A stretch of DNA of 64,000 bases, from NCBI RefSeq assembly GCF_020497125.1, contig NC_059073.1, positions 15,025,225 through 15,089,224 on the forward strand, read 5' to 3'. Made by a program: the position numbers and the translations under genes. This document shows, piece by piece, positions 33,430 through 44,399 of the stretch (positions are counted from its first letter, which is position 1; the number at the start of each line of letters is the position of its first letter). The DNA is from Mauremys mutica (lineage: Eukaryota; Chordata; Testudines; Geoemydidae). The notes beneath the pieces were generated by a model that did no database searches, was not told where the DNA came from, and saw only the letters and a program-made list of their open reading frames with translations.

Positions 33430-34330
33430 AGTGTGACCTTACAGGAGCAGAAACCAGACAAACCAAACTCCAAATCTAGTATTTCTTTTTTAAAGTTTGC
33501 TATTTTTAAGCCAATCTCTGACTTTTTGGAGGGCCAGGCTCACGATTTTTGAATGCTTGTGGTCAGTGCATTGTGACAGCGTGTCTACCCCCCAAACACA
33601 GTAATACACCTAGCCGCACCTGGAGAGTGGGTTAGGCTTTATTAAAGATGGAGCCTCACTGAGGAGAAACTGGATGGATGAAGAGAGGAAGTCCTGGAGC
33701 AGGAGTGGGCTGCAGAGAGAGAGAGGGGCGAACTCTTCCCTCACTCTCTTGGTAGCAGAAAGTGAAGACACCTGAGGGAAACAAGAAGTCTCGTACCAGT
33801 GAGGGTGAAGATACCTCTAAGGCACAGCATTGGAATGAGCTATTGTGGTGGACCCTGACACAAAAGCAGGAACTGGGCTTTTGGGGCAGAAGCCTGGGTG
33901 GCACTGATCCTTACAAAGAGCCCAGGAAGGCGCTATTGGAGGAAAGGCCTGAGGAAAGGCTAATGGTAGGAAGGAATCCAAGAGGCAGCAGCATGGTGTC
34001 TGATGGGACAGCCTGCAGCTGTCCATCTTAGGTTCCCTGGACTGGAGCCCAGTGCAGCAAGAAAGCCTGTATTCCCCTACTAGTTACTGGGAAGATGATG
34101 TGCCACCTCCTGATATACGGGGGATTTGAAGCTGTCTGAGAAGGGTTTGAGGACCATGGGGCTGAGAACCAGGTGTAAGGAGTTGGACTCTTCCATGACT
34201 GTCCGGGAGGTCCAAGTTGCGAGGACAGAAGGACACAACACAGGGCTGGAGATCAGTAGTGGGTCCTAGACAGAGCTGCTACACAACATGCAGCCAGGAT
34301 GGGACGTGCCAAAAGTGAGTCGACATGGAG
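33430..34330. repeat. Unclassified dispersed repeats
   Basis: The part 33430-33565 (CTATTTTTAAGCCAATCTCTG, GAGGGCCAGGCTCACG) resembles a dispersed turtle repeat. The part 33590-34330 is purine-rich with GAGAGAGAG and CCTGGACTGGAGCCCAG words similar in tone to 8835-9780. I cannot define ends or class for either. Open frames here carry no known domain. Confidence 0.3.
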
Positions 34331-35740
34331 GTGTTCCACTGTGATCTGCATCCAGCAGCAGCCAAAGTCAGCTGTAAAAACATTGACTGCTCAAGTACAT
34401 TAAATAGTAAACAATTTGTGGGGGTTTCAAAAATGGTAATTTGACAGCATAGAGGTTTGGTGGTGGTAAATTCTCATCATATTTGCAATGTTTTCCCCTT
34501 GTGAAAAAGAAGCATTATTAATTGGGCAGCTATGTTTATAAAAATGTTAACTAATTTTTGCAAGTAAAGCTGATAAAATGCCCCCCACCCAAAACCACAG
34601 CAAGCACAATACCGAAAACGTGCATGCATTGTCGATACAGCCGGTGTTTATACTATAGTGTATGGTAAGCAGGGAGAGGCACTTGCATTAAGTTTCTTGC
34701 TTTATCAAACTCAGAAAAATAAGATGCCTTCAATATTTTGAGACTGATTTAACAAAAATCCATGGCTGGCTTCAATGCTGCAGAAGCCTGCACAAAGCTA
34801 TGGGGATCCTGCATAATTTGGCTTCCTCCATTTTTACTTGGGTGTCTGCAGTGTGGAAGCCAAATATTTTTCTTTTCTTGCTGAATCAGGCCCTTTATAT
34901 ACGATATAAAAAGTCTCCCAAATGCTATAAGGTAGGCTGACTCCTAGCTTCTCTTTAGGCACATCCTCATCTGACTGCAGGATATTCCATGTAGTTAGCT
35001 AGTGCCTGACAATAGACAGGGATAGGAGACTAAGGAGCCTTCTATCATCATTTTAAAATGTTCTCTTACATTTCAAAGGAATTCTCAGGCTTGCATGACT
35101 AAGCTCTTTATCTCAGTAGCCTTTTCATTTTAATTTCGAATGACATATTTATGGTCTCCTCCACATTAACACAAGCCCTTTTTGCATTAAGTAAGTGGAG
35201 ATGGAGAAATATAATGGGGTTTTTTGGTGCATTGTCACTTTCAAAAAGTAAAGTGAACATTTTCAGCAAGCTTGAAAAGTCAAAAAAAAAAAAAAAGCTT
35301 AAGGTCAAATGAAACATTTGTTTTGACAAAATGGTTTGTTTCAATTTCAACCATTTTTACTCCAGTTAAGAGCCAGCATATTTTTGCCGCTAGGGAGATG
35401 CTCTGTTGGAGAGGTTGCTGGGAAAGGGGAACATACTTGCACATGTGGTGATTGTGTCCAGGAATTAGACAGTTTGGGGAGAAAATTATTAAAGGGATTC
35501 ATTTTATAACAAAATGCCAGCTTCCCAGAGATCCCTGACCTGCTTACTTAATGCTGCAATAAAGGATGTACATTGTAAACAGAACGACAAATTAATTTTT
35601 TATTGTTAGCAGCAGACTTTATATTGCACATTATTAGAAAAATGTGACTTCTCCTATGAAACTGTGGTATAGTAAAATGTGGACTGTCTTGGTAATGGAA
35701 AAGCTTTCACACCAAGTATGTACACAAGAAAAGTGCCAAA
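34331..35740. other. No gene seen
   Basis: AT-rich sequence with an A run of 15 at 35282-35296. No exon or transposon with ends is supported. Confidence 0.5.
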
Positions 35741-35969
35741 CTGCTGGGAATGGGTGATGTCCACCCTGATTGCACTGGCATCATTAGCACTACAACAGTA
35801 ATTTTCTCTGATATTCACCCCTTCTTGTCAACTGTTGACAATAGGCCACTTCCACCTTAATTGAATTGGCCTCATTAGCACTGACCCCCCACTTGATAAG
35901 GCAACTCCCATATTTTCATGTGCTGTTATATAATAAAACTTATACTGCATACTGTATTTTTCACTCCAT

Positions 35970-36009
35970 GCATCTGATTAAATGGGTTTTAGCTCACGAA
36001 AGCTTATGC
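35970..36009 (+). ncRNA. Decayed hammerhead ribozyme
   Basis: The order is GCAT (35970-35973), CTGATTA (35974-35980), a stem-loop AATGGGTTTTAGCTCAC (35981-35997), GAAA (35998-36001), then CTT and ATGC (36006-36009). It matches a minimal hammerhead: helix I from GCAT/ATGC, helix II from the stem-loop, the GAAA box, and cleavage expected after 36005. The CUGAUGA box has G changed to T at the base that acts as general acid (G8), and helix II has a mismatch. The copy should be inactive. Confidence 0.5.
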
Positions 36010-36085
36010 CCAAATAAATTTGTTAGTGTCTATGGTGTCACAAGGACTCCTCATTGTTTTTACTGATACAGACTAACATGGCTAC

Positions 36086-36680
36086 TGTTAGGCCTGAATA
36101 AAGATGTAGCACAAAACCAGTTGTGCCAACCTGACTAAAATCAGGCTAGCAGAGGTTTCTGGGAAAACCCAGAGTGAAATACTGACAGGCAGAATTGTCT
36201 CACAAAGCCCTGGGAAAGAGCAAGATAAGTGAGGGGGCTGATGCCAGCTGTGTTGTGTTAAGACACAGTGTTTGAAGGACCGATAAGAAACACAAGCATC
36301 TCACAGTTCTGACTAACTCCCTGGTTTAGTGTTCGGTGTGTTTTTAACTCCCTCACATTCCTAACCTTTGGCGCTTGTTGAGATATTAACAATTCAATAT
36401 TGTAGAGACTAGGCATGCGTATATATTAAAAGGTGTCTAATTTCTAGTTGTTAGACAAAGGGGGTGGATTGCTCTAGTGAATGATCTATGACGTAATAAA
36501 ACTGTCTATATAAGCTAATACTAAGCTGTAAAGAGGGGGCTGGTTCTTTTCGGATACGAGCTGTTCTTTACTGATACGTGCACTTATCAATAAAGAACTT
36601 TTGATCGGACCTTGCTGGTGTTGCCTGGTCTCTCTGCGGTCAGACAACGAACTTCGCTGTTGGGGTTCGAGTCCCCGACA
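36086..36680 (+). mobile_element. Solo LTR of an endogenous retrovirus, 595 bp
   Basis: It starts TGTTAGG and ends CCCGACA, with CTAC on both sides (36082-36085, 36681-36684) as a 4-bp target duplication. TATATAA at 36507-36513 and AATAAA at 36589-36594 mark the promoter and poly(A) signal, and TGACGTAA at 36489-36496 resembles a cAMP response element just upstream. The flanking Penelope sequence rejoins cleanly when one CTAC is removed. There is no internal retroviral DNA, so it is a solo LTR left by recombination. Confidence 0.88.
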
Positions 36681-36697
36681 CTACCACTCTAAAAAGA

Positions 36698-37484
36698 GAA
36701 TGAACATTTAGGAAACTTGGTCACCCTGTTTTAGCATAATCAGCAGAGGAGGATAGGTCCCTAGGCAGCAAGTGCAAATCTTAACCCAAATTCTTTGAAT
36801 AGTACCTGATCCTTAATACGTAATGTGTGGTGTAGTATGTTCACGTTTTATTATAACTTTGCCTGAATAAAAAGTTTAAACAAAAATATTAAAGGCAACA
36901 TTAATATAAAAAGTCACTTCAAACCAAAAAATCAAATAGTTTCATTTCCAAAATGTCAAGATAAACAAAATCTGGAAAAGTTGTTTTAAGTGAAGAATTT
37001 GGCAAAAATGACATGAATTCTTGAAATGTTTCGGTGTTGCTGCATCTGAATTTTTCACTGGAAAAGGCTCTGGTTGAAAATTTTTGCCCAGCTCTGCAAA
37101 TCAGTTCCTTTATTTGTGATTTTGCCTCCACTTAACAGCATACAAGCCAGAACTTGTCCCTAGAATTCTCTATTCTCATGAATCTTCACACAGCAAAGCA
37201 AGGATCTTCAAGAGTAATCCCTCCAGTGCTACGGCTGCAGCCAACGCCCTGAGATTGTGATCTACACAATAACATTGCAAATGCTTTTTACCAGCCTACT
37301 CATTTCATTTAGGGATGCTCCAGTATTTTAGTTGCCATAAAGTAAAATACAAAAAGTGCTCTCTGAATGTTCATGAAAGCAAACCAAGCTCTCTTCTAAT
37401 TTTTAATCTAAACTAGGAACATTAATTTTTGAGGTCCAGCCTTGGAGCTGTGCCAGTTCACTGTTCAACATGAAATACAGAATA
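36698..37484. other. No gene seen
   Basis: AT-rich sequence. The part about 36900-37100 has repeated AAAAT/TTTTC words and may be an old repeat that I cannot class. Confidence 0.5.
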
Positions 37485-37492
37485 ACGCCAAG

Positions 37493-37618
37493 TAGAGTGA
37501 CCAGATGTCCCGATTTTATAGGGACAGTCCAGATTTTTGGGTCTTTTTCTTATATAGGCTTCTATTACCCCCCCACACCCCTGATCCGATTTTTCACACT
37601 TGCTGTCTGGTCACCCTA
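37493..37618. mobile_element. hAT-type MITE (TAGRGTGACCAGA ends), copy 2
   Basis: The ends TAGAGTGACCAGATG and GTCTGGTCACCCTA are inverted copies. ACGCCAAG stands on both sides (37485-37492, 37619-37626), an exact 8-bp target duplication. The body is about 90% like the copy at 9947-10073 by eye, including TTTTTGGGTCTTTTTCTTAT. Confidence 0.88.
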
Positions 37619-38005
37619 ACGCCAAGCCTACCTTGAGCTAAGTACAAACTGCATCTGGGAAACAGTTGCAGTTCACTCAGGTTATGGTCATGTCCAACAA
37701 ACTGACTGTAGAAGTTTAGAAGTTCTATATGGATGCTCATAAAGCTGCTGCTGATGATGTATGTGCTGCTTTTGCTTGGTTTGTTGTAGGAATTCACATG
37801 GAGCAACTAATGTGTTCAAAGCCACATGGTATTTATCCTGTGTCCTTTACTAGTAGTCTATCCCATGTGATCAAGGATGTCAGACCAGTTAAAGGCCAAT
37901 TTCACTTGGTTTCTTGGTTACAGAGGCAGCATTTTAGCTGAACTTCCTGATCTGATTGCAAATAAACAAATCAAGAAAAATAACTTTTCTTAACTTACCA
38001 TTGGC

Positions 38006-38149
38006 CGTGGTGGATTATCCATCCCTGGCAAAAGATAGGCTCTAGTTCAAACAGGAATTAATTCAGTGAAGTCCTATGTTGTGCAGGAGGTAAGTCTAGA
38101 TGATCACCATGAGCCCTTCTGGCTTTAAACTCTATGAATCCTGGTTCCT
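38006..38149 (+). repeat. CR1 LINE 3' fragment
   Basis: GGTGGATTATCCATCCCTGG, AGGCTCTAGTTCAAACAGG, CTAGATGATCACCATGAG and CTTCTGGCTTTAAACTCTATG follow the order of a CR1 3' end on the plus strand. About 145 bases remain, with a deletion in the middle. Confidence 0.75.
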
Positions 38150-38640
38150 TCATGGGAGTGATCCTGACAAGTAGTGCCCAGTGTATGTTTTACTCTAATT
38201 CCTCCAGTTCTGGGGGACCATCTCTCATTACTTAATGATTATTTATTGCATATTGTGGCCCTCAATCACTTTCTCCTCCATCCTCTCTCTCTCTTTGTGA
38301 TTGGCAAGGAGATCACCGTTGTCGCCAGGGTGAAATGCTTGTAGTCTGAGTTTAGGGGATTTTGGTGACAGGTGGTTGGGTGGAAGTCCCAATCAGCCTG
38401 AGTGTTGGCACACTTAGGGCACTTCGCAAAAGCTGTCTCTTGCTGCAGGCCATCTGCTCCCCAATAACACCAGCACAGAATGAGCTTATGACCTCTGGCC
38501 AATGAATTGCCAGAATGATCCCTCTTGTGGCCAGAGCTAAGATGAGGGAGGGTGGCGATTTGAGGCCCTTTTGAGGGAGAATTTAGTATGGTTGGTATCT
38601 CTGTATGCAGTTTACTGGGTACCAAAGTGTTGGGCATGTT
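38150..38640. other. No gene seen
   Basis: No exon or recognised repeat. Confidence 0.5.
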
Positions 38641-38644
38641 AAAA

Positions 38645-38905
38645 TGCCAGAAGTGTGTACCATTCCCAGGTAACTCAAGGTCTCATGGATGGGGTTTGGA
38701 TTTAACTGATGAAGCCCTAGATGGTTTGGGTCCTATATACCTCAGAGATTGCTTGTCCTTTTGGGTAGTGTGTGATCAGCTGAGGTGCTCACAACTAAGT
38801 GTAACAAGAGGGGCTTGCAGGAAGGATGTTTTCCTTTGGAATCTGCTTCCCATCAATGGTTTGCTAGTTCCCAACAGATACCTTTCAGGTCACACTGCAA
38901 ATATA
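38645..38905 (+). repeat. L2-type LINE ORF2 C-terminal fragment
   Basis: The plus-strand frame reads EALDGLGPIYLRDCLS, then RCSQLSVTRG and FLWNLLPINGL. The order ALxGLxPxYLxDxLS, R, LWNxLP is the conserved C-terminal end of ORF2 in L2/CR1-group LINEs. Only about 85 codons remain and neither the RT domain nor a tail is present. Confidence 0.55.
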
Positions 38906-38912
38906 CACTCCC

Positions 38913-38982
38913 TGGTGAAATCCTGGCTTCACCGACATCTGTGGCACAACTCCCATTGACTTCAACGGGACCAGGATTTCAC
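38913..38982. mobile_element. Self-complementary MITE (GTGAAATCCTGG ends)
   Basis: GGTGAAATCCTGGCTTC at the left pairs with the reverse of the right end ACCAGGATTTCAC. The centre ACTCCCATTGACTTCAACG is typical of this palindrome group. Half copies are near 4720 and 17735. Confidence 0.6.
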
Positions 38983-39593
38983 ATGCACACCTCGCTTCAG
39001 GCGTCTGTGGGGTGGGAAGTTTGTTTTCTTTGGTGTATTCTCAATAGATGCTACAAGTATGTTGTCCAGGGCTGGACAGTGTATATTCTCTGTAGCAAAT
39101 GCAGATGTGAAACTTGGTCTTTCAGGTATCTTTCACTATCTGTAAGCAGGAATTCCTTCCTTAATAGTAATACGCAGCACTTACAGCTCTTCACTTCTTC
39201 AAAGCACCATGCAGGTATTAACTAATTATGATTAACTGGTGTGTTTCCATGTGAAAGATCCTGCTGGTTCTCTTCTTTTCAAGTCCTCCAATAAATGAGA
39301 AGAATCTTACTCACTATGGGTCCGATCACATCTGAGGCTGTCTTGACATACCCAGGACTGAGGGTTGCCTTGTTACCCCCCTGCCTCCAGTGTGAGAGAG
39401 ATACTTGCTGGTGCTTGGCTGGGTGTCACCTCCCTAACAATGCCAGCCTGTGAGCCACACAAACAATGCTCAGGGCAATGCTAACCCTTGCTCTGCAGCT
39501 TCACAATAGGTTCACCCCAGTCCCCGAGCCCCTTCAAAGAGTTCCCTGTGATATCCAGGCCCTGTGACTGCTACTCATAGAAATACAGGAACT
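38983..39593. other. No gene seen
   Basis: No exon or recognised transposon in this stretch. Confidence 0.5.
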
Positions 39594-39595
39594 CT

Positions 39596-40140
39596 TCACT
39601 TAAAGTCAGCCCGGTTAACGTTGTTTCGTTGCAGATCAATTAGGGAACATGCTCATTTAAAGTTGTGCAATGCTCCGTTATAATGTTGTTTGGCAGCCAC
39701 CTGCTTTGTTCACTGCTTGCAGGAAGAGCAGCCCGTTGGAGCTGGCTGGTGGGGGTTGGAACCAGGGTGGACCAGCTGCCCCCCCATCAGCTCCCCACTC
39801 CACTATGTTCCCTGTGTGGCAGCCGCCCAGCAGGCTATCAATTGCCAGCAGTTCAGCTGTCCTCCCCTCCACCCCCATGTGATGCTCCTGCCCTCTGCCT
39901 TGGAGCTGCTCCTGGGGGCCTCCTGCTTGCTGTGCAGGGGTGGGAAGAGGGGGACGAATGTCAGGGTGTCCCCATCCCCCCTGCTCCTGCAGCCCCTTTA
40001 CCCCTTCTTCCATAGAGCAGGGGGGACACACAACAGGGCTCAGGACTGAGGGAGCTTCCTGGGAGCAGCTGCTGTCTCAACTTGCTGATCTACGTAAAGG
40101 CAGTGTATTTAGAGTGGGTCTGCGTGCTTAAAGGGGCAAT

Positions 40141-40180
<40 letters not shown>

Positions 40181-40544
40181 GTGTGTCTCTCTCTGCCATG
40201 TTGTCTCCCCTCCCTCCATTCGTGCTGCCTTGTAGAGTGTGAGGCTACATTAACAATGAGTTAACCCTTGAGCCAATTGCTAGTTCATCATTTAGCAGTA
40301 AGGCATCCCCTGGGAAACATTCCACCCTCTGACTTCACCACCTCAACCAAGCTTCACAATCATCATCACTGTGTACCAGTATTAAATTGTTTTGTTTAAA
40401 ACTTATACTGTATGTGTGTGTGTACACATTCCCTGGAACCTAACCCCCCCATTTACATTAATTCTTATGGGGAAATTGGATTCGCTTAACATCGTTTCAC
40501 TTAGTCGCATTTTCAGGAACATTACATTAAGTGAGGAGTTACTG
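39596..40544. mobile_element. Tigger-like non-autonomous transposon, 949 bp, TA flanked
   Basis: The left end CAGGAACTCTTCACTTAA and the right end TTAAGTGAGGAGTTACTG are inverted copies at 16 of 18 bases. TA flanks both sides (39594-39595, 40545-40546), the Tc1/mariner target. The interior is GC-rich on the left, with a CT then CA microsatellite at about 40147-40181. Overlapping open frames of up to 119 codons on both strands in 39665-40049 have no transposase motifs. Confidence 0.75.
40147..40181. repeat. (CT)n(CA)n compound microsatellite
   Basis: About 11 CT units followed directly by five CA units, inside the Tigger-like element. Confidence 0.9.
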
Positions 40545-41154
40545 TACCAGCTTTGCTATCCCCTAGGGACAGTATGACACCAGCTTGTTTGGCTGTATGG
40601 AGGATCAACTCATGTATAACATCGCAGTGCTGATAAAATTATGGTGCAAACAATTTTACATTTCTTATCAAGGTTAAGATTTAAGAGATAGCAAGTGAGG
40701 ATAATGGAAACAGGCTGCATATAAAACACAATCAATACAAGCTTTTTAGAATCTACATTTAACTTGAACAAGCTAACCATCTGTCTCAAAGCAGTCTGCT
40801 CTCACGCAAAGCCACCTTGCAGTGTTTCTAGCCAAGGCTGGTTGGGATCCCATTTTCATGACTGTAAATGCACTGCCTAACTACTTCCTCGGGTGCAGGA
40901 TAAAGGGGTGTCCTTTTTCATTGCCTTCCTGTTACATTCCCCAAAGTTTGTCCCCAGAGTCAAGATGACTCTTCTCTCTCCCCCACCCCCAGTGGTTTAT
41001 TCCCTGGTTTGCTGACTCCATGTTAAGATCATCTGCTTCTGTTGATTTCATATGCAAATAGGGCTTCCATTGTGTTGGCTTAAAAAGTAGAATTTGTGTG
41101 AACCAGGGCAGACCGGTGAATATACATTCTTGTGTTACAGGCTCTAAAAATGTG
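40545..41154. other. No gene seen
   Basis: No exon, RNA gene or mobile element recognised. Confidence 0.5.
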
Positions 41155-41255
41155 TAGGTTTTATGGCCAGAAGGAACATTGTGATCATCCATTCTGACTC
41201 TGCATAATACAGCGGATGGGATCCCACCCAGTAATTCCTGTGTCAAGCAGAATAG
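41155..41255 (-). repeat. CR1 LINE 3' fragment
   Basis: GTTTTATGGCCAGAAGGAAC, TTGTGATCATCCATTCTGAC and GTAATTCCTGTGTCAAGCAG form a CR1 3' end read in reverse, of the same subfamily as 49796-50375. The SINE starts within ten bases of it. Confidence 0.65.
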
Positions 41256-41261
41256 GAAAAG

Positions 41262-41458
41262 GGGGGAGGGATAGCTCAGTGGTTTGAGCATTGGCCTCCT
41301 AAAACCCAGGGTTGTGAGTTCAATCCTTGAGGGGGTCACTTAGGGATCTGAGGCAAAAATCAGTACTTGGTCCTTCTAGTGAAGGCAGGGGGCTGGACTC
41401 AATTGACTCTTGAGGGTCCCTTCCAGTTCAAGGAAATAGGTATATTTCCATTATTTAA
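41262..41458 (+). repeat. tRNA-derived turtle SINE with CR1-like tail
   Basis: The head has a Pol III A box TAGCTCAGTGG (41272-41282) and a B box GAGTTCAATCC (41316-41326) at normal tRNA spacing. The 3' part reads GGGGGCTGGACTCAATTGAC, GAGGGTCCCTTCCAGTTC and GGAAATAGG, which copies the CR1 3' end. That chimera lets CR1 RT mobilise the SINE and is the known design of the turtle Pol III SINEs. The element is close to full length. It is the strongest single pointer to a turtle host. Confidence 0.88.
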
Positions 41459-42720
41459 TTTTTAAAAAAAAGCTCTGGAATGTCACACTTTATCATAGTG
41501 TTACAACCTAAGCAGCATTCTCCCATCCACCTCCAACTGCATGGAAATATTTTTGTGTGCATATTAGGCTCTGTGGTGATGAGGGTGTGGCTGAACAGGT
41601 AGGCGGTGGAATTTGGTAATGACCTCTTGGCAATCTCATCCTAAAGCCTGTGAAGGGGAGAGGCCAATAACCTCCAGTGGTGAAAATCATAGCCCAGGTA
41701 TTGATACTGTTAGGCAGGTGTGGGTAGGTATATACCAATTTTCAGGCAATATTTTTTGATAAGATCAGATGCCTATAGATCTTTTCGGGAAAGGGAAAAT
41801 CGTATTTCCGGAGTGTTTTTTTTAATTGTTTTTATTTCCTTTCCAATTAAATGTGGACTAACTCAAATTAGACTGCTAACCAAATGTGTCCCTTTTACCC
41901 AAGAGATCATTTCCGCAGGAGGGGGTAAAAAGGCATGTTTTTACAACAAGAAATGAAAATACAGCAATTGAGGGAATTAACATACTGTAGTGGCTGACGC
42001 AAATGTTTGTCTATTTATAAGACTAAATATGCTGGATGCTAAGAGCTCTGAGAGCTAAACGCTGAGAATGATGGACCCCCTTAGTGCCAAGGCTACACAA
42101 GGAAGCAAGAGGAAGTGCTGCTAGCTTGAAGGCAAAGAACTGTAAATGACATGGGAATTGTTCAGCATATAACAAAACTCCACTTTCTGTGTGCCTCTTA
42201 CAAAATCTGCATTTTAAAAATGCAGGCGTAGATCATGTTCAAACAGTTATCATATTTAGGACTCTTTTTAGAGTTTCCCCAGATCATTTAGAGAGTGTGT
42301 GTGTGGCGTTATTTCTGTTAAGCTTTGCAGGGAATTGCAGAGTGGAATGAAAAGGCAGTTCTCATACTAATTGCTTTCTATGCACCCCTTCGTGTCTATA
42401 GCTCCCTGTTGAAATGAAATGCCCAAGGGCCTGGAGTTCCAGTAAGTAATAGCTAAATCCTGAAAGATGTTTCTGAGCACTTCCAGAAAGATGCAGAGTC
42501 CCTTAACTCATATTGACTTCAGTGGTGGTAGAGGGCACCCAGCACCTCGCAGGGTTGAACCAGAAGTTATTAGCCAGCCTAGGTAAACTCCGTAGTTTGG
42601 ATAGAAAGTGCTCATCTGAGTGATTTCCTTTATTCCCTTGCAGACAAATATGGTCCCTTGTGCACATCCCACGAAAGTTGTTACCCCTCTCCACCCATGC
42701 GGCAAAATAAATGCCCCTTG
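41459..42720. other. No gene seen
   Basis: No exon or transposon with ends is supported. Confidence 0.5.
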
Positions 42721-42724
42721 AGCT

Positions 42725-43045
42725 AGGAAGTGATACTCGGACTTTGGCTTTCAAGCCACAAGTGGCTCTTTAATGCATCTCCTGCGGCTCTTTGCAGCAT
42801 GTGGTATTAAAACACTGATTGAATTATTAACCAATCAGGATGTGATTAACCACTTGTAGTGGATAAAATAATACTTGATCAGTCATTTTTGCTGTGCGAA
42901 TAATAGATATGGAACTAAAGATTTCCCCTGTCGTACTGTTTAAATATGACTCTGTAGTACTATAGTAAATGAAACAATGAATTTACACGACTGTGGCTCT
43001 TTTGGGTAATGTTGATGGCTAATTTGGCAGCTGAACCATTGAGCT
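42725..43045. repeat. AT-rich dispersed repeat, probably a DNA transposon remnant
   Basis: It begins GTGATACTCGGACTTTGGC, holds CAAGCCACAAGTGGCTCTTT and TATTAACCAATCAGGATG, and ends near TGTGGCTCTTTTGGGTAATG and GCAGCTGAACCATTGAG. I recognise it as a turtle repeat. Inverted ends are too decayed to class it. Confidence 0.4.
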
Positions 43046-43587
43046 AGGGAGAGATAACACCCAAAACTCCAGTGGGTGTCCACGGGGGAGCTGTGGGTGC
43101 TCAGCACTTCTGAAAATTAGAGACTCATTGACTGAACTGCAGGCTGGCGTGCACTTAATACAAGGTTCATGCATCAAATATGAGAGAGATTAATGAGGCA
43201 TGGTCTTCACATGCACCATGTATTAACCCATACTAGCTGACCCTTCCGTGTCTATCATTCACTCATGATTCTGTTCTACTGTTGCTGATATGGGGATTGC
43301 AGGGTCCCTCAGTTTGCCTTGCCTGGAGCCTGCCTTCTCTGGTCAGTAGAACTGCAGACAGTGCATTGTATTTAGGATTTTGCTCAGCCCTGAAGCAGGA
43401 GGACACAGGGCTGCTGGATAGGAGAGAATGGGGCAGGATGTGGTGCTTTGGTTGGATATTTTGTGATATCATATGTAATGACTGCTGTGTTGAGTCCTTA
43501 CCAGGAATGGAGGAAACATCTGGATCTCTAGTATAGAAGCATGTAACCCGATGCCTCTTCAGATAAAGAAGTAAATCCGTTTAGGCA
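43046..43587. other. No gene seen
   Basis: A half palindromic repeat (GAGCTGTGGGTGCTCAGCAC) lies near 43089-43108. Nothing else is recognised. Confidence 0.5.
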
Positions 43588-43827
43588 GGGCATGTCTACA
43601 CATACAGCAGTGCAGCTGCACCGTGTCTGGTGAAGATGCTCTGTGCCGATAGGAGACAGCTCTCCCGTTGACATAATAAAACCGCCTCCACAAATGATAG
43701 TAGCTATGTTGGCAGGAGAAGCTCTCCCACCGACTTACACTGACTTTAGTCACTCGCGGGTGGTTTATTCACAACCCTGAGTGACATACGTCATGCTGAT
43801 ATAAGCTGTAATGTAGACGTAGCTGTA
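43588..43827. mobile_element. MITE of the TCTACAC group
   Basis: The left end GGGCATGTCTACACATACAG pairs loosely with the right end GTAATGTAGACGTAGCTG reversed. TGTTGGCAGGAGAAGCTCTC in the middle echoes GAGACAGCTCTCCC on the left. The body resembles the 49141 copy more than the 21886 copy. No coding content. Confidence 0.6.
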
Positions 43828-44399
43828 ATAGACCCCTAGCTTTTGTGGCGCAGACGGCAGAGGGGATGGGTTACATACAGTGAACAATGGTTGCTTGGCC
43901 TTTGTTGAAAGAATACATTTTGCGAGCATAATTAAGGCACCTATATTTGGGGTGGGGGAAAAGCCACTGAGTTCTGAGTTTGCTCTAGCCTAAATCAATG
44001 TATCATTTTAGAAAAGTCTTTTAAGACACTAGTGTGGAGCTGTTCACTAAATGGTTCAGAACATTCTCCTTATATAACCCTTTGTCTGGGCTGGGTTCCA
44101 GCCTTTCTTGGTTTCATATGTTTTTATATCTCTGAGCGATTAAGCCTGTGTTAATTACCATATTGTGGTCAGCTAAGGTAACAGATATGGGGTGTGATTT
44201 ATGTAACTTTTATAGCACATTACCGACTGCTACTTTAATATGACGTCTGCGCAAATCCCCAAAGGCAGTCAAGCCAAAATAGTCACACTTATGTTCATAA
44301 AGCTCAACACCTAAATAGGTGTCTTGAATATCAACGGGATTTCATAAGCAGGAGGAGATCAACTAACAACAGGGACGTGGTATTTCTGTATACAGCATT
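43828..44399. other. No gene seen
   Basis: No exon or recognised element. Confidence 0.5.

Larger units (their letters stand above)
35741..36697 (+). mobile_element. Penelope-like element 3' end, interrupted by an LTR
   Basis: The left piece (35741-36085) contains a hammerhead-ribozyme-like core followed by CCCAAATAAATTTGTTAG, TCACAAGGACTCCTC and ATACAGACTAACATGGCTAC. This is the widespread 3' end that I attribute to Penelope-like retroelements. It resumes after the LTR as CTACCACTCTAAAA (36681-36697). No RT or GIY-YIG coding part is seen upstream, so it is 5'-truncated. Attribution to Penelope rests on the hammerhead-type core and memory of this repeat family. Confidence 0.6.

Noticed and set aside
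29955..36680. The two LTRs as the ends of one provirus
   Set aside because: They lie on opposite strands and differ in sequence; the right one has its own 4-bp duplication, and no retroviral genes lie between them.
39665..40049. Overlapping 116-119 codon frames on both strands
   Set aside because: They lie inside the GC-rich interior of the Tigger-like element; open frames in all phases reflect base composition.
41272..41326. Functional tRNA gene
   Set aside because: The A and B boxes belong to a SINE head; no acceptor stem closes and the sequence continues into a CR1-like tail.
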